Source: Streptomyces sp. NBC_01216 (GTDB lineage Bacteria > Actinomycetota > Actinomycetes > Streptomycetales > Streptomycetaceae). Taken from it: DNA of 64,000 nt. Shown one piece after another: positions 39,196 through 48,063 of the stretch. Under the pieces are notes generated by a model. That model searched no databases. It saw only the letters and a list, made by a program, of their open reading frames with translations, and was not told the origin of the DNA. Numbering within the stretch: the stretch's first letter is position 1; each line of letters opens with the position of its first letter. The stretch is taken from positions 1,860,001 through 1,924,000 of the forward strand of contig NZ_CP108677.1 in the NCBI RefSeq assembly GCF_035994945.1, read 5' to 3'. The position numbers and the translations under genes were made by a program.

Positions 39196-39277
39196 ACCGG
39201 AGCGTTCGTCGCGACCCGGGGGTTCCGGGTGTCCGGAGCGGTCGTCTCCGGTGGATGTACGGGTCTCCGGCGGGGCG

Positions 39278-40486
39278 TCAGTCGCCGATGAGGGCGTCGA
39301 CGAAGGCGCCCGGTTCGAACGGCGCCAGGTCGTCCGGGCCCTCGCCCAGTCCGACCAGCTTGACCGGGACCCCCAGCTCGCGCTGGACGGCGACGACGAT
39401 GCCACCCTTGGCGGTGCCGTCGAGCTTGGTCAGGACGATGCCGGTGATGTCGACGACCTCGGCGAAGACACGGGCCTGGATGAGACCGTTCTGACCGGTG
39501 GTGGCGTCGAGCACGAGAAGGATCTCGTCGAGCGGGCCGTGCTTCTCCACGACGCGCTTGACCTTGCCCAGCTCGTCCATCAGGCCGGTCTTGGTATGCA
39601 GCCGGCCGGCGGTGTCGATGAGGACCACGTCGGCGCCCTCGGCGACGCCCTCCTTGACCGCGTCGAAGGCGATGGAGGCAGGGTCGCCGCCTTCCGGGCC
39701 GCGCACGGTCCGCGCACCGACCCGCTCACCCCAGGTCTGGAGCTGGTCGGCGGCGGCGGCGCGGAAGGTGTCCGCGGCGCCGAGCACGACCGAGCGGCCG
39801 TCGGCGACCAGGACACGGGCGAGCTTTCCGGTGGTGGTGGTCTTGCCGGTGCCGTTGACGCCGACGACCATGACGACGCCCGGGGTGTCCGCGCCGCTCT
39901 CGGTCTTCACCGCACGGTCGTGGTCGCCGAGCAGGACGAGCAGCTCCTCGCGGAGCAGGTTCTTGAGTTCCTCGGGGGTGCGGGTGCCGAGGACCTTGAC
40001 GCGCTCGCGCAGGCGTTCGACGAGCTCCTGGGTGGGGGCGACGCCGACGTCGGCGGTGAGGAGCGTCTCCTCGATCTCCTCCCAGGTGTCCTCGTCGAGG
40101 TGCTCACGGGAGAGCAGCGTGAGCAGCCCCTTGCCCAGCGAGTTCTGGGAGCGGGCGAGCTTGGCCCGCAGGCGTACGAGACGACCCGCGGTCGGTTCGG
40201 GGACCTCGAGGGCGGGGACGGCCGGCTCGGCGACGACCGGTGGCTCCTCGACGGTGGCGGAGTCCTCGGCGGCCGGGAGCCCGACCTCTTCGACGGTGCG
40301 GCGTGGTTCTTCCCGCGGTGCCTCCGCCTCGTCGCCGACATGCGGTTCGGCGGGCGGAGCGGTGATGGTCGGCGTGGTGGACGGACCGGCCGGCGGCAGC
40401 TTCTTCTTGCGACCGCTGATCACGAGCCCGCTGGTCACGGCGACCGCGACGACCAGAGCGATGACTACAGCAAGGATGAGTTCCAT
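39278..40486 (-). CDS. ftsY: Signal recognition particle receptor FtsY
   Basis: 402 residues. It has an N-terminal membrane helix (MELILAVVIALVVAVAVTSG), a Pro/Glu-rich acidic A-domain to about 95, then the N and G domains. GTPase motifs are GVNGTGKTTTTGKLA (G1), DTFRAAAADQL (insertion/G2), DTAGRLHTKTGLMDEL (G3) and TKLDGTAKGG (G4). It docks SRP-ribosome complexes carried by Ffh (also in this window) at the membrane. ATG 40486. Confidence 0.97.
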   Translation of the reverse strand: MELILAVVIALVVAVAVTSGLVISGRKKKLPPAGPSTTPTITAPPAEPHVGDEAEAPREEPRRTVEEVGLPAAEDSATVEEPPVVAEPAVPALEVPEPTAGRLVRLRAKLARSQNSLGKGLLTLLSREHLDEDTWEEIEETLLTADVGVAPTQELVERLRERVKVLGTRTPEELKNLLREELLVLLGDHDRAVKTESGADTPGVVMVVGVNGTGKTTTTGKLARVLVADGRSVVLGAADTFRAAAADQLQTWGERVGARTVRGPEGGDPASIAFDAVKEGVAEGADVVLIDTAGRLHTKTGLMDELGKVKRVVEKHGPLDEILLVLDATTGQNGLIQARVFAEVVDITGIVLTKLDGTAKGGIVVAVQRELGVPVKLVGLGEGPDDLAPFEPGAFVDALIGD

Positions 40487-40611
40487 AACCCGACCAGTAT
40501 CGGACACGAAGGCGCCGGAGGTCCGCACTCCCCGCCCGGCCCCGCCGCACGCCCACCGGGGGCCCCGCCGGTGGGTACCGGCCCCGGGCCGGGGTCCGCG
40601 AGGCCGTTTCC

Positions 40612-40630
40612 ATCTGATGTAGCGTCAGAT
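40612..40630. promoter_or_regulatory. Operator-like inverted repeat upstream of the LLM oxidoreductase
   Basis: ATCTGATG-TAG-CGTCAGAT pairs over seven of eight positions. It lies 45 bp before the oxidoreductase start and 126 bp before the ftsY start. I recall similar TCTGACG/ATCAGA words before catabolic genes in streptomycetes, but the regulator is not known to me. Confidence 0.45.
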
Positions 40631-40674
40631 ATGGTCCCTTGGCCGGCCTGTCCCGCCCGCGGAGGGGGTCCCCC

Positions 40675-41646
40675 ATGCCGTTCACGGTCGTACGGTTCAA
40701 CCTCGCCGACCCCCGGGGGACCCCGGAGTCCCTCTCGGAGCGCTATCGCGCGGCGCTCGCGATGGCCGCGTACGCCGACACGCACGGGATCGACACGGTG
40801 CAGACCGAGGAGCACCACGGGGTGGCCGACAACTGGCTGCCCTCGCCCTTCGCCTTCGCCGGCGCGGTCTTCGGGGCGACCCGCCGGATCGCGGTCACCG
40901 TCTCGGCGGCCATCGGGCCGCTGCACGATCCGCTGCGGCTCGCCGAGGAGATCGCGGTCCTCGACCTGCTCAGCGCGGGCCGCCTGGTGACGGTCGCGGG
41001 AATCGGCTACCGGCCGGAGGAGTACGCGGAGCGCGGCATCGACTGGAGCCGGCGCGGCGAACTCCAGGACCTGCTCCTGGAGACGCTGCTGCGGGCGTGG
41101 TCCGGCGAGCCCTTCACCTACCGGGGCCGCACGGTGCGGGTCACCCCCCGGCCCCTCACCAGGCCGCATCCCCCGCTGCTGGTGGGCGGCTCCTCCCGGG
41201 CGGCGGCGCGGCGGGCGGCCCGGCTGGGGCTGCCGTTCTTCCCGAGCGCCCATCTGCCGGAGCTGGCGGCGTACTACCGGCAGCGGTGCGCGGAGTACGG
41301 CACCGACGGCTGGACCCTGATGCCCGCGGAGGAGACACCGCTGCTGCACGTGTCGCGGGACCCGGACCGCTGCTGGGCGCTGTACGGGGAGCACCTCCTC
41401 CACGAAGCGCGCACCTACGCCTCGTGGCAGTCGAAGGACATCCGCTCTGCGGTGCGCTCGAGGGCGACGACGACGGAGGAACTGCGCGCCGAGGGCGTCT
41501 ACCGGATCGTCACTCCGGACGAGTGCGTCGCGCTGGGGCCGCGGAGTCCGGTGCTGCATCCACTGTGCGGCGGGATGCCGGTGGAGGAGGCGTGGCGGAG
41601 CCTGCGACTGTTCGGCGAGGAGGTACTGCCCCGGCTCGGGGCGTAG
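40675..41646 (+). CDS. LLM-class flavin-dependent oxidoreductase
   Basis: 323 residues, ATG 40675 with GGAGG upstream. Bacterial-luciferase-like TIM barrel: YADTHGIDTVQTEEHHG, then LPSPFAFAGAVFGATRRI, IAVLDLLSAGRLVTVAGIGY and LRAWSGEPFTYRGRTVRV, with PPLLVGGSSRAAARRAARLG before the last strands. These enzymes use FMNH2 or F420 to oxidise small organic molecules; the cofactor cannot be fixed from sequence alone. It is a monocistronic gene ending beside a decayed region. Confidence 0.9.
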   Translation: MPFTVVRFNLADPRGTPESLSERYRAALAMAAYADTHGIDTVQTEEHHGVADNWLPSPFAFAGAVFGATRRIAVTVSAAIGPLHDPLRLAEEIAVLDLLSAGRLVTVAGIGYRPEEYAERGIDWSRRGELQDLLLETLLRAWSGEPFTYRGRTVRVTPRPLTRPHPPLLVGGSSRAAARRAARLGLPFFPSAHLPELAAYYRQRCAEYGTDGWTLMPAEETPLLHVSRDPDRCWALYGEHLLHEARTYASWQSKDIRSAVRSRATTTEELRAEGVYRIVTPDECVALGPRSPVLHPLCGGMPVEEAWRSLRLFGEEVLPRLGA

Positions 41647-41694
41647 GGCCGCGAGCCGGGTCCGTACTCACACCGAGGAGAGGGGCAGCGGGGT

Positions 41695-41856
41695 TCAGCA
41701 CATCTCCTCCAACGCCTCGCCCTTCGACTCCTTGACGTACCGCAGCACGAAGGGGATCGAGAGCACGGCGAAGACCGTGTAGATGACGTAGGTGCCGGAG
41801 AGGTTCCAGTCGGCGAGGGACGGGAAGCTCGCGGTGACGGCCCAGCCGGCGATCCA
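41695..41856 (-). pseudogene. 3' remnant of an MFS sugar/proton symporter
   Basis: The minus strand encodes only the last 50 or so residues of a sugar-porter protein: a final membrane helix (SGTYVIYTVFAVLSIPFVL) followed by the diagnostic ending YVKESKGEALEEMC, like the PETKG-x-LEE motif of sugar porters. Upstream of 41856 the frame closes and the sequence is unrelated. The rest of the gene is gone. Confidence 0.75.
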
Positions 41857-41958
41857 CCGGCTTCATCCCCCATGAGGTAACGGGGCGTCCCTTCCAGTGG
41901 GACACGACGAAACGACTGCCGGCCTACCCCTCACTGGAGGCCCATCGGGGGATTGGAT

Positions 41959-41973
41959 ATTCAAGCCTTGAAT
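41959..41973. promoter_or_regulatory. Orphan MarR-type operator-like palindrome
   Basis: ATTCAAG-C-CTTGAAT, perfect 7-bp arms, in an AT-rich island 22 bp from the smc stop. TTGAAT/ATTCAA palindromes are typical MarR/HxlR-family sites. No start codon follows it closely on either strand, so it seems left over from a lost gene. Confidence 0.5.
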
Positions 41974-41994
41974 GTGATGGTGCTCGAGGGACCG

Positions 41995-44900
41995 TCAGCG
42001 CAGCCGCTGGCTGATCACCTTCGACACCCCGTCGCCCTGCATGGAGACGCCGTACAGCGCGTCCGCGACCTCCATGGTCCGCTTCTGGTGCGTGATCACG
42101 AGTAGCTGCGAGGACTCCTGGAGCTCCCGCATGATCCGGATCAGCCGCTGGAGGTTGGTGTCGTCGAGCGCCGCCTCCACCTCGTCCATGACGTAGAACG
42201 GGCTGGGGCGGGCCTTGAAGATGGAGACGAGGATGGCCACGGCGGTCAGCGAGCGTTCGCCGCCGGAGAGCAGTGAGAGCCGCTTGACCTTCTTGCCGGG
42301 CGGGCGGGCCTCCACCTCGACTCCCGTGGTGAGCATGTCGTCGGGGTCGGTCAGGACCAGCCGCCCCTCACCGCCCGGGAAGAGCCGCGAGAAGACCCCC
42401 TCGAACTCCCGTGCCGTGTCCCGGAACGCCTCGGTGAAGACCTGCTCGACCCGGATGTCGACCTCCTTCACGACCTGGAGGAGGTCCGCCCGGGTCTTCT
42501 TCAGGTCCTCCAGCTGCTCGGAGAGGAACTGGTGGCGCTCCTCCAGGGCGGCGAACTCCTCCAGCGCCAGCGGATTGACCTTGCCGAGCCGCTGGTACGC
42601 CCGCTCCGCGGCCCTGAGTCGCTTCTCCTGCTCCGTTCGGAGGAACGGGCGGGGCTGGTTGCGCGGATGTCCGGGGTCCTCGGGAAGCTCCTCCCCCTCG
42701 GCCGGCGGAGACGGCGGCACCGGCTGGTGGGGGCCGTACTCGGAGACCAGCCCGGCCGGTTCGACGCCGAGCTCCTCCAGCGCCTTCGTCTCCAGCTGCT
42801 CGATCCGCATCCGCTTCTCGGCGCCGAGGACCTCGCCGCGGTGCACGGAGTCGGTGAGCTTGTCGAGTTCGGCCTTGAGCGCGCGTCCCCGGTTCCGGGC
42901 CGTGGTCAGCTCCTGCTCGCGGGCCCTTCCGGCGGCGTCGGCCAGCGCGCGTTCCCGCTCGGCGCGGACCAGCGAGACCTCGATGTGGGCGAGCAGCCGG
43001 CGCGCGCCGGCGGCGACGGCCCCCGCCACCTCGGCCTCGTGGCGCAGCCGGGCGCGGCGCCGCGCGGCCCGCGCGCGTGCCTCGCGTTCGGCGCGGGCCG
43101 ACCGGTCGAGGGAGTCCGCGCGGCCCGCGAGGCCCTTGACCCGTTCCTCGTGGGTGCGCAGCTGGAGGCGGGCCTCCATCTCGGTCTGCCGGGCGTTGGC
43201 GCCGTCGGCCGCGAGCCGCTCGCGGACGGAGGTGTCGGGCTCCTCCTCGGCGGGGGCCTCCTCCGCGACGAGCAGCCGCTCGGCGAGTTCCTCGGCCTCG
43301 GAGCCCGCCCGCTCCAGGGCCTCCTCGGCGCGGGCGGTCGCCGCGGCGGTCCGCTCGGCCTCCCCGGCGGCACCCCGGGCCTGCCCGGCGAGCCGTCCGA
43401 GCCGCTGCGCCACGGCGGACTTCTCGCGGTCGGCGGCACGGCGGAGTTCGGCCAGTTCCTCGACGAGCGCGGCGGCTGCGGCCCGGCGCCCGGTGGCTTC
43501 CTCCTGGGCGGCGGCCAGTTCCTCGCAGCGCACGGCGAGCCGCTCCAGCTCGGCGGCGGCCTCGTCGACCGATGCCCGCACTTCGAGGAGGCTGGGCGCC
43601 CCGGCCGAGCCTCCCTGGGCGAAGTGCGCGCCGAGCAGGTCGCCTTCGGCGGTGACGGCGGTGAGGTGCGGGAAGTGACGGACGAGCTCCTCGGCCTCCT
43701 CCAGCGTGCCCACCACGACGATCCCGTCCAGGAGTCGGCGGACGGCCCGCATGATCTCCTCGGGCCCGCTCACGAAGGCGACGGCGGGCCGGGCCTCCGC
43801 TCCGGGGCCGGGGACCCCGTCGACCGGGTCGTGCCCCGCGCCCCGCGACGCCCCGTCGACCGGGTCGCGGTCGGCGGGTCCGGCACCCTCCGGGGGGCGG
43901 TACGGCTCCGGGGAACCGGCCGTCAGGAGGGCGGCACGGCCCGCGTCCTGCTTGCGCAGCAGTCGCAGGGCGTCGGCCGCCGCCGCCGGGCCTGACACGG
44001 CGACCGCGTCGGCCGCCGCGCCCAGCGCGGCGGCGAGCGGAATCTCGTGACCGGGTGTGACGGCGAGGAGTTCGGCGGCCGGTCCGAGGAGGCCGTTCAG
44101 TGTGTCGCGGGCGCCGAGCAGCGCGCCGGTGCCGTCCTTGCGGCGGAGCCCCAGCGCCAGCGCGTCGTGTCGGGCCCGGGTCGCGGCCCGGCTGCGCTCC
44201 GCGTCGGTGGCCGCCTCGCGGGCCTCCGTCAGCGCGGACTCCGCCGCGGCCAGGTCACGGCGGGCGGCCTCGTACCGCTCGCCCCGCTCACTGTCGTCCG
44301 CGTCGAGACCGTCGACCTCGGCCTTGAGCTGTTCGTACTCCTCCTGGGCGAGGGCCGCCCGGTCCCGCGCCTCGTCACGCGCGGCGGCCAGCCGGTCGAT
44401 CTCGGCCTGTGCGGAGGCGGCCCGCGAGCGAGCGGCGTTGACCTGTCCGTGCAGCCTCGCGAGACCCTCGCGCCGGTCGGCGATGGCGCGGGCCGCGTCT
44501 TTGAGGCGCCGCTCCTCCGCCGCGAGTTCGCGCTCCAGTTCGGCGCGGTGGGCGACGGTGTCCTCCCGTGCGCGCTCGGCGGCCTCCAGGGCCGCTTCCA
44601 ACTCGGCCTCCTGCTCCCGGATGCGCGCCGCCTCTCGCTCCATGTCCTCCGGGTCGCGGCCCCGCCGCTCCTCGGGGGGCTGCGCGGTGGCGCTCTTCAC
44701 TCGCGCGTCGGCGAGCGAGACGGTGCCGCGCACCCGCTCGGCGAGCTGGGAGAGTTCGTACCAGGTCTGCTGGGCGCGCTGAAGGCGTGGGGCGAGCCGG
44801 CGGACCTCGTCCTCCAGGCCGGTCTCCGCGGCGAGCGCGGCCCGCAGTTCCGCCTCCGTGCCCTCCTTGCGTGCGAGCAGGGCGGCCTCGTCGGCGACCT

Positions 44901-45630
44901 CGGTCCGCAGCGCCTCCTGAAGGCGTACGAGGTCGTCGGAGAGCAGGCGAAGCCGCGCGTCGCGCAGATCGGCCTGGATGACGGCGGCTCGGCGGGCGAC
45001 CGCCGCCTGGCGCCCCAGTGGTTTGAGCTGTCGGCGCAGTTCGTCCGTCAGGTCCTGCACACGGGCGAGGTTGACCTGCATCGCGTCGAGCTTCCGAAGC
45101 GCCTTCTCCTTGCGCTTGCGGTGCTTGAGTACACCGGCGGCCTCCTCGATGAAGGCACGGCGGCCCATCGGGTCGGCGTGCAGCACGGAGTCGAGCCGGC
45201 CCTGGCCGACGATGACGTGCATCTCGCGGCCGATCCCGGAGTCGGAGAGCAGGTCCTGGATGTCGAGCAGCCGGCAGGTGTCACCGTTGATCTGGTACTC
45301 GCTGCTGCCGCCCCGGAACATGATCCGGGTGAGGGTGACCTCCGCGTAGTCGATGGGCAGGGCGCCGTCGGAGTTGTCGATGGTCAACGAGACCTCGGCA
45401 CGGCCGAGCGGAGGCCGCCCGGTCGTGCCGGCGAAGATGACGTCCTCCATCTTGCCGCCGCGCAGCGACTTGGCACCCTGTTCGCCCATGACCCAGGACA
45501 GCGCGTCCACCACGTTGGACTTGCCCGATCCGTTCGGCCCCACGACGCAGGTGATTCCCGGTTCGAACCGCAGCGTGGTGGCGGAGGCGAACGACTTGAA
45601 GCCACGGAGGGTGAGGGCCTTGAGGTGCAC
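41995..45630 (-). CDS. smc: Chromosome segregation ATPase SMC
   Basis: 1211 residues. The N-terminal head has Walker A GPNGSGKSNVVDAL near residue 32. Two long Ala/Glu/Arg-rich coiled coils flank the hinge around residues 505-665 (GHEIPLAAALGAAADAVAVS). The C-terminal head has the signature LSGGERSLTAVAIL and Walker B FYVMDEVEAALDD. With ScpA/ScpB (not in the window) it organises and separates chromosomes, important during spore septation. The hinge has a Gly/Pro/Asp-rich insert (about residues 575-610) beyond the usual length. ffh and ftsY are close neighbours. Confidence 0.97.
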   Translation of the reverse strand: MHLKALTLRGFKSFASATTLRFEPGITCVVGPNGSGKSNVVDALSWVMGEQGAKSLRGGKMEDVIFAGTTGRPPLGRAEVSLTIDNSDGALPIDYAEVTLTRIMFRGGSSEYQINGDTCRLLDIQDLLSDSGIGREMHVIVGQGRLDSVLHADPMGRRAFIEEAAGVLKHRKRKEKALRKLDAMQVNLARVQDLTDELRRQLKPLGRQAAVARRAAVIQADLRDARLRLLSDDLVRLQEALRTEVADEAALLARKEGTEAELRAALAAETGLEDEVRRLAPRLQRAQQTWYELSQLAERVRGTVSLADARVKSATAQPPEERRGRDPEDMEREAARIREQEAELEAALEAAERAREDTVAHRAELERELAAEERRLKDAARAIADRREGLARLHGQVNAARSRAASAQAEIDRLAAARDEARDRAALAQEEYEQLKAEVDGLDADDSERGERYEAARRDLAAAESALTEAREAATDAERSRAATRARHDALALGLRRKDGTGALLGARDTLNGLLGPAAELLAVTPGHEIPLAAALGAAADAVAVSGPAAAADALRLLRKQDAGRAALLTAGSPEPYRPPEGAGPADRDPVDGASRGAGHDPVDGVPGPGAEARPAVAFVSGPEEIMRAVRRLLDGIVVVGTLEEAEELVRHFPHLTAVTAEGDLLGAHFAQGGSAGAPSLLEVRASVDEAAAELERLAVRCEELAAAQEEATGRRAAAAALVEELAELRRAADREKSAVAQRLGRLAGQARGAAGEAERTAAATARAEEALERAGSEAEELAERLLVAEEAPAEEEPDTSVRERLAADGANARQTEMEARLQLRTHEERVKGLAGRADSLDRSARAEREARARAARRRARLRHEAEVAGAVAAGARRLLAHIEVSLVRAERERALADAAGRAREQELTTARNRGRALKAELDKLTDSVHRGEVLGAEKRMRIEQLETKALEELGVEPAGLVSEYGPHQPVPPSPPAEGEELPEDPGHPRNQPRPFLRTEQEKRLRAAERAYQRLGKVNPLALEEFAALEERHQFLSEQLEDLKKTRADLLQVVKEVDIRVEQVFTEAFRDTAREFEGVFSRLFPGGEGRLVLTDPDDMLTTGVEVEARPPGKKVKRLSLLSGGERSLTAVAILVSIFKARPSPFYVMDEVEAALDDTNLQRLIRIMRELQESSQLLVITHQKRTMEVADALYGVSMQGDGVSKVISQRLR

Positions 45631-45819
45631 GCCCCCGGACTCTACCGGGGACCGTGCGTTTCACCGGTGAGGGCGCAGGGCACATCCTCCCTCAAGAAAG
45701 GGGTGTCACCTGGGGGGACGCGGGTCGGCGAAGAAAGAAGGGACGCCGGAGCGCCCCTTGCATGTCTGGCTGTGCCGGCGAGAGTGATTCTCACCTGGCC
45801 CCGGCACGGGGCTTGCCTG

Positions 45820-46035
45820 TCAGGTGAGCGCGGGCTCCGCCTGGGGAACGTCGAGGTCGATGCTGTCGAGCAGCGACTCTCCATGCTGAGCGGCGGCAGC
45901 GTTGAGCGCGTCGTTCTCGGACTGGATCCGAACAAGCTCGGACTCCAGATCCTGGACGCGCTGCTGAAGCCGTCGCATCTCGGCGAGGAGTCGCGGGTCG
46001 GAGCCGCCGACGTAACCGAGAAGCGCCTTTGCCAT
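45820..46035 (-). CDS. Small coiled-coil protein
   Basis: 71 residues from ATG 46035 with GGAGG 11 bases upstream. After MAKALLGYVGGSDPRLL comes one leucine-heptad helix, MRRLQQRVQDLESELVRIQS, then an acidic tail (SIDLDVPQAEPALT). Conserved in Streptomyces between smc and acyP as I recall. The heptads suggest homo- or hetero-oligomer formation. Function unknown. Confidence 0.8.
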   Translation of the reverse strand: MAKALLGYVGGSDPRLLAEMRRLQQRVQDLESELVRIQSENDALNAAAAQHGESLLDSIDLDVPQAEPALT

Positions 46036-46428
46036 GATGGATGGTCCTCCACACTGAGTGACCGACCGAAGCGGTGTGGGTCGTGAGGGATTCGCACCCG
46101 CGGTGCTCGGCAGCACTGCTGATCGTGCCGATTCCTACTGCCAAACAGCTAAGGTGCGCGGGGATTCCAGAGTCTCACCAAAAAGTTTGACGGTCAACAC
46201 GATCACGCCCCGCATCAAGGGGCGACCGGCGGGCGGCGGCCGTGGGAACGGCGGCGGGGCCTCGCGACTCGGTGCCTCGGGGGGCGTGGAGATCATCCTT
46301 GCGCGCACAGACTCCCAGGGCAAGCCCCTCTCCGCAACCACCAGGCCGTTTCCCCTTCAGGGGGCCGTCTTCGAACGTCCACCCGAGGACCGCGCGAGGC
46401 ACCGGGCGGGCCACTGCCGACAAGATCG
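46036..46428. other. Intergenic region with a TTGAC inverted repeat
   Basis: 393 bp between acyP and the coiled-coil gene, both on the minus strand. TTGAC-G-GTCAA (46187-46197) is a perfect inverted repeat; on the minus strand its TTGACC could act as a -35 for the coiled-coil gene. Frames are open on both strands but show no coding bias; no gene called. Confidence 0.45.
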
Positions 46429-46710
46429 TCAGCGGATGGCGAAGCCGTCGTAGCCGCCACGCGGAGTGCCCCATATCTCAGTGACTCCGTCCACACGTCC
46501 GGGCGTGTCGGCCGAGCGCAGCCACTCCAGCAGACGGTGGCAATTCTCACTCGACCCCTCGGCCACGACCTGCACCCTGCCGTCGTCGAGGTTGAGCGCG
46601 AAGCCGACGAGCGCTCCGATCTCCAGCGCGTTTGCCCTGGTGAACCAACGGAAGCCCACTCCCTGTACACGGCCGCGCACCCAGGCGGTGAGCCGTACGT
46701 CTTCGTTCAT
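46429..46710 (-). CDS. acyP: Acylphosphatase
   Basis: 93 residues, the normal length for this small alpha/beta enzyme that hydrolyses acyl phosphates. The phosphate loop is [11 protein letters not shown] with the catalytic Arg, and the catalytic Asn lies in [17 protein letters not shown]. No signal peptide. It lies in the conserved acyP-coiled coil-smc order. Confidence 0.94.
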   Translation of the reverse strand: MNEDVRLTAWVRGRVQGVGFRWFTRANALEIGALVGFALNLDDGRVQVVAEGSSENCHRLLEWLRSADTPGRVDGVTEIWGTPRGGYDGFAIR

Positions 46711-46896
46711 GACTGCACGTTAGCGCCCGGAATGCCGGAAGAGCACGGCACCCCCGCCCCGTCATGGCGTACAGTCCCCACCCGGTGAGCGTCACGCGAA
46801 CGGGCGCGCTCCCGAAGGCACTCGACAGCGATTGCAAAGATCAGCAAAGCGCAGAGCACAGTGCAGACAGCACAGGTCGTCAGGAAGGCAGAGCAG

Positions 46897-47880
46897 ATGG
46901 GACGCCATCGTCGCTCCGGCGCCGCGCCCGCCGCAGAAGGATATGCGGACGGCACGGACCGCCGGCACCGGGGTACCCGACGCAGGAGGCCGGTCCGCAC
47001 CGGGCTTCTCGGTGCCTCCGCGGCCGTCGCGGTCGGCGCGGTCGCCGTCGCCTCGGGCCTGATACCCGGAGGCGGGGATACCGTCACCGTGGGCAGCGCC
47101 GGTTCCGGCGAACGCCAGACACAGTCCCAGCGGGCGCCGGAGCTGCTCACGCAGCAGGGCGGCGCCTCGGCGACAGCCTCCGACGAGCCCACGGGCACCG
47201 TCACCGGTCCCGGCGGGGCGGCCTCACCCGCGAGCCCGTCCCGGACCGCCGCTCCCTCGCCCACGGCCACGCCGTCCGCGAAGCCGAAGCCGAAGCCGGC
47301 CGCTTCGAAGGAGGCTCCCGCGAAGGCGAGCCCCACGAAGGAGGCTCCCGCGAAGGCGAGCCCCACGAGGGCGGCCCCCACGAAGGCCGCCGCCCCGGCT
47401 CCGAAGAAGACGGCGGCGGTCGAGCCCTCGCGCACGGCGCGGCCGAAGCCCACCACTCAGCCACCGGTCCAGCGCACCCAGCCCCCGGCTCCGGTGAATC
47501 GTGAGGCCGCCGCGGCGGCGGAGGTCGCCCGGCTGGTCAACCAGGAGCGGGCCAAGGTGGGCTGCACCCCGGTCACGGTCGACGCGCGGCTCGCGGCGCT
47601 GGCCGACGCCTTCAGCGCGGACATGGCGACGCGCGGCTTCTTCGACCACACCGACCCGGACGGCGCGACCCCCTGGGCGCGTGCCGCGAAGGCGGGCATC
47701 GTGGGCATGGGCGGCGAGAACATCGCCCGCGGCCAGGTGGACGCCGCGGCGGTGGTGGCGTCCTGGATGAACAGCGACGGCCACCGCGCGAACATCCTCA
47801 ACTGCGACTTCCGGACCATGGGGGTCGGCGTCCACTTCGCGGACGGCGGCCCGTGGTGGACGCAGGACTTCGGCTACTGA
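46897..47880 (+). CDS. Secreted CAP/SCP-domain protein
   Basis: 327 residues, ATG 46897 after AGGAAGG. An Arg-rich cytoplasmic N-tail precedes a membrane/signal helix at residues about 38-56 (LLGASAAVAVGAVAVASG). A long Pro/Thr/Lys/Ala linker follows (60-200) that includes a 10-residue unit, KEAPAKASPT, twice in tandem, the DNA repeating too (47306-47365). The C-terminal CAP domain runs from EVARLVNQERAKVGC to the end: FFDHTDPDG, GENIARGQ, WMNSDGHRANILN and WWTQDFGY. Two cysteines are placed as in other family members. Outside the cell or in the wall; activity of bacterial CAP proteins is mostly undefined. Confidence 0.92.
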   Translation: MGRHRRSGAAPAAEGYADGTDRRHRGTRRRRPVRTGLLGASAAVAVGAVAVASGLIPGGGDTVTVGSAGSGERQTQSQRAPELLTQQGGASATASDEPTGTVTGPGGAASPASPSRTAAPSPTATPSAKPKPKPAASKEAPAKASPTKEAPAKASPTRAAPTKAAAPAPKKTAAVEPSRTARPKPTTQPPVQRTQPPAPVNREAAAAAEVARLVNQERAKVGCTPVTVDARLAALADAFSADMATRGFFDHTDPDGATPWARAAKAGIVGMGGENIARGQVDAAAVVASWMNSDGHRANILNCDFRTMGVGVHFADGGPWWTQDFGY

Positions 47881-47915
47881 GACAGCGGCCGGCCGACGGC
47901 GCGGGGCGCGCCCGA

Positions 47916-47967
47916 CCGGATGCGAGAGGACCCGTCACCTGCCGGTGACGGGTCCTCTCGCATCCGG
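47916..47967. terminator. Strong bidirectional terminator
   Basis: Perfect 24-bp stem from CCGGATGCGAGAGGACCCGT onward, with loop TGCC. It lies 35 bp after the CAP gene stop and about 97 bp beyond the convergent flavodoxin gene stop. Confidence 0.88.
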
Positions 47968-48063
47968 TGAGCGGGACGGCCGCCCGAGGAACGGCTCCGC
48001 GACGCGCGGCGAGCGTCGCGGCTCGACGCGGGCCGGGTCAGGTCGGGTACAGGTCAGGTCAGG

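Noticed and set aside
47881..48063. CAGGT repeats and a large hairpin considered as a CRISPR or attachment site
   Set aside because: The hairpin is a plain terminator and the CAGGT words are a short slippage run without spacers; no integrase is nearby.
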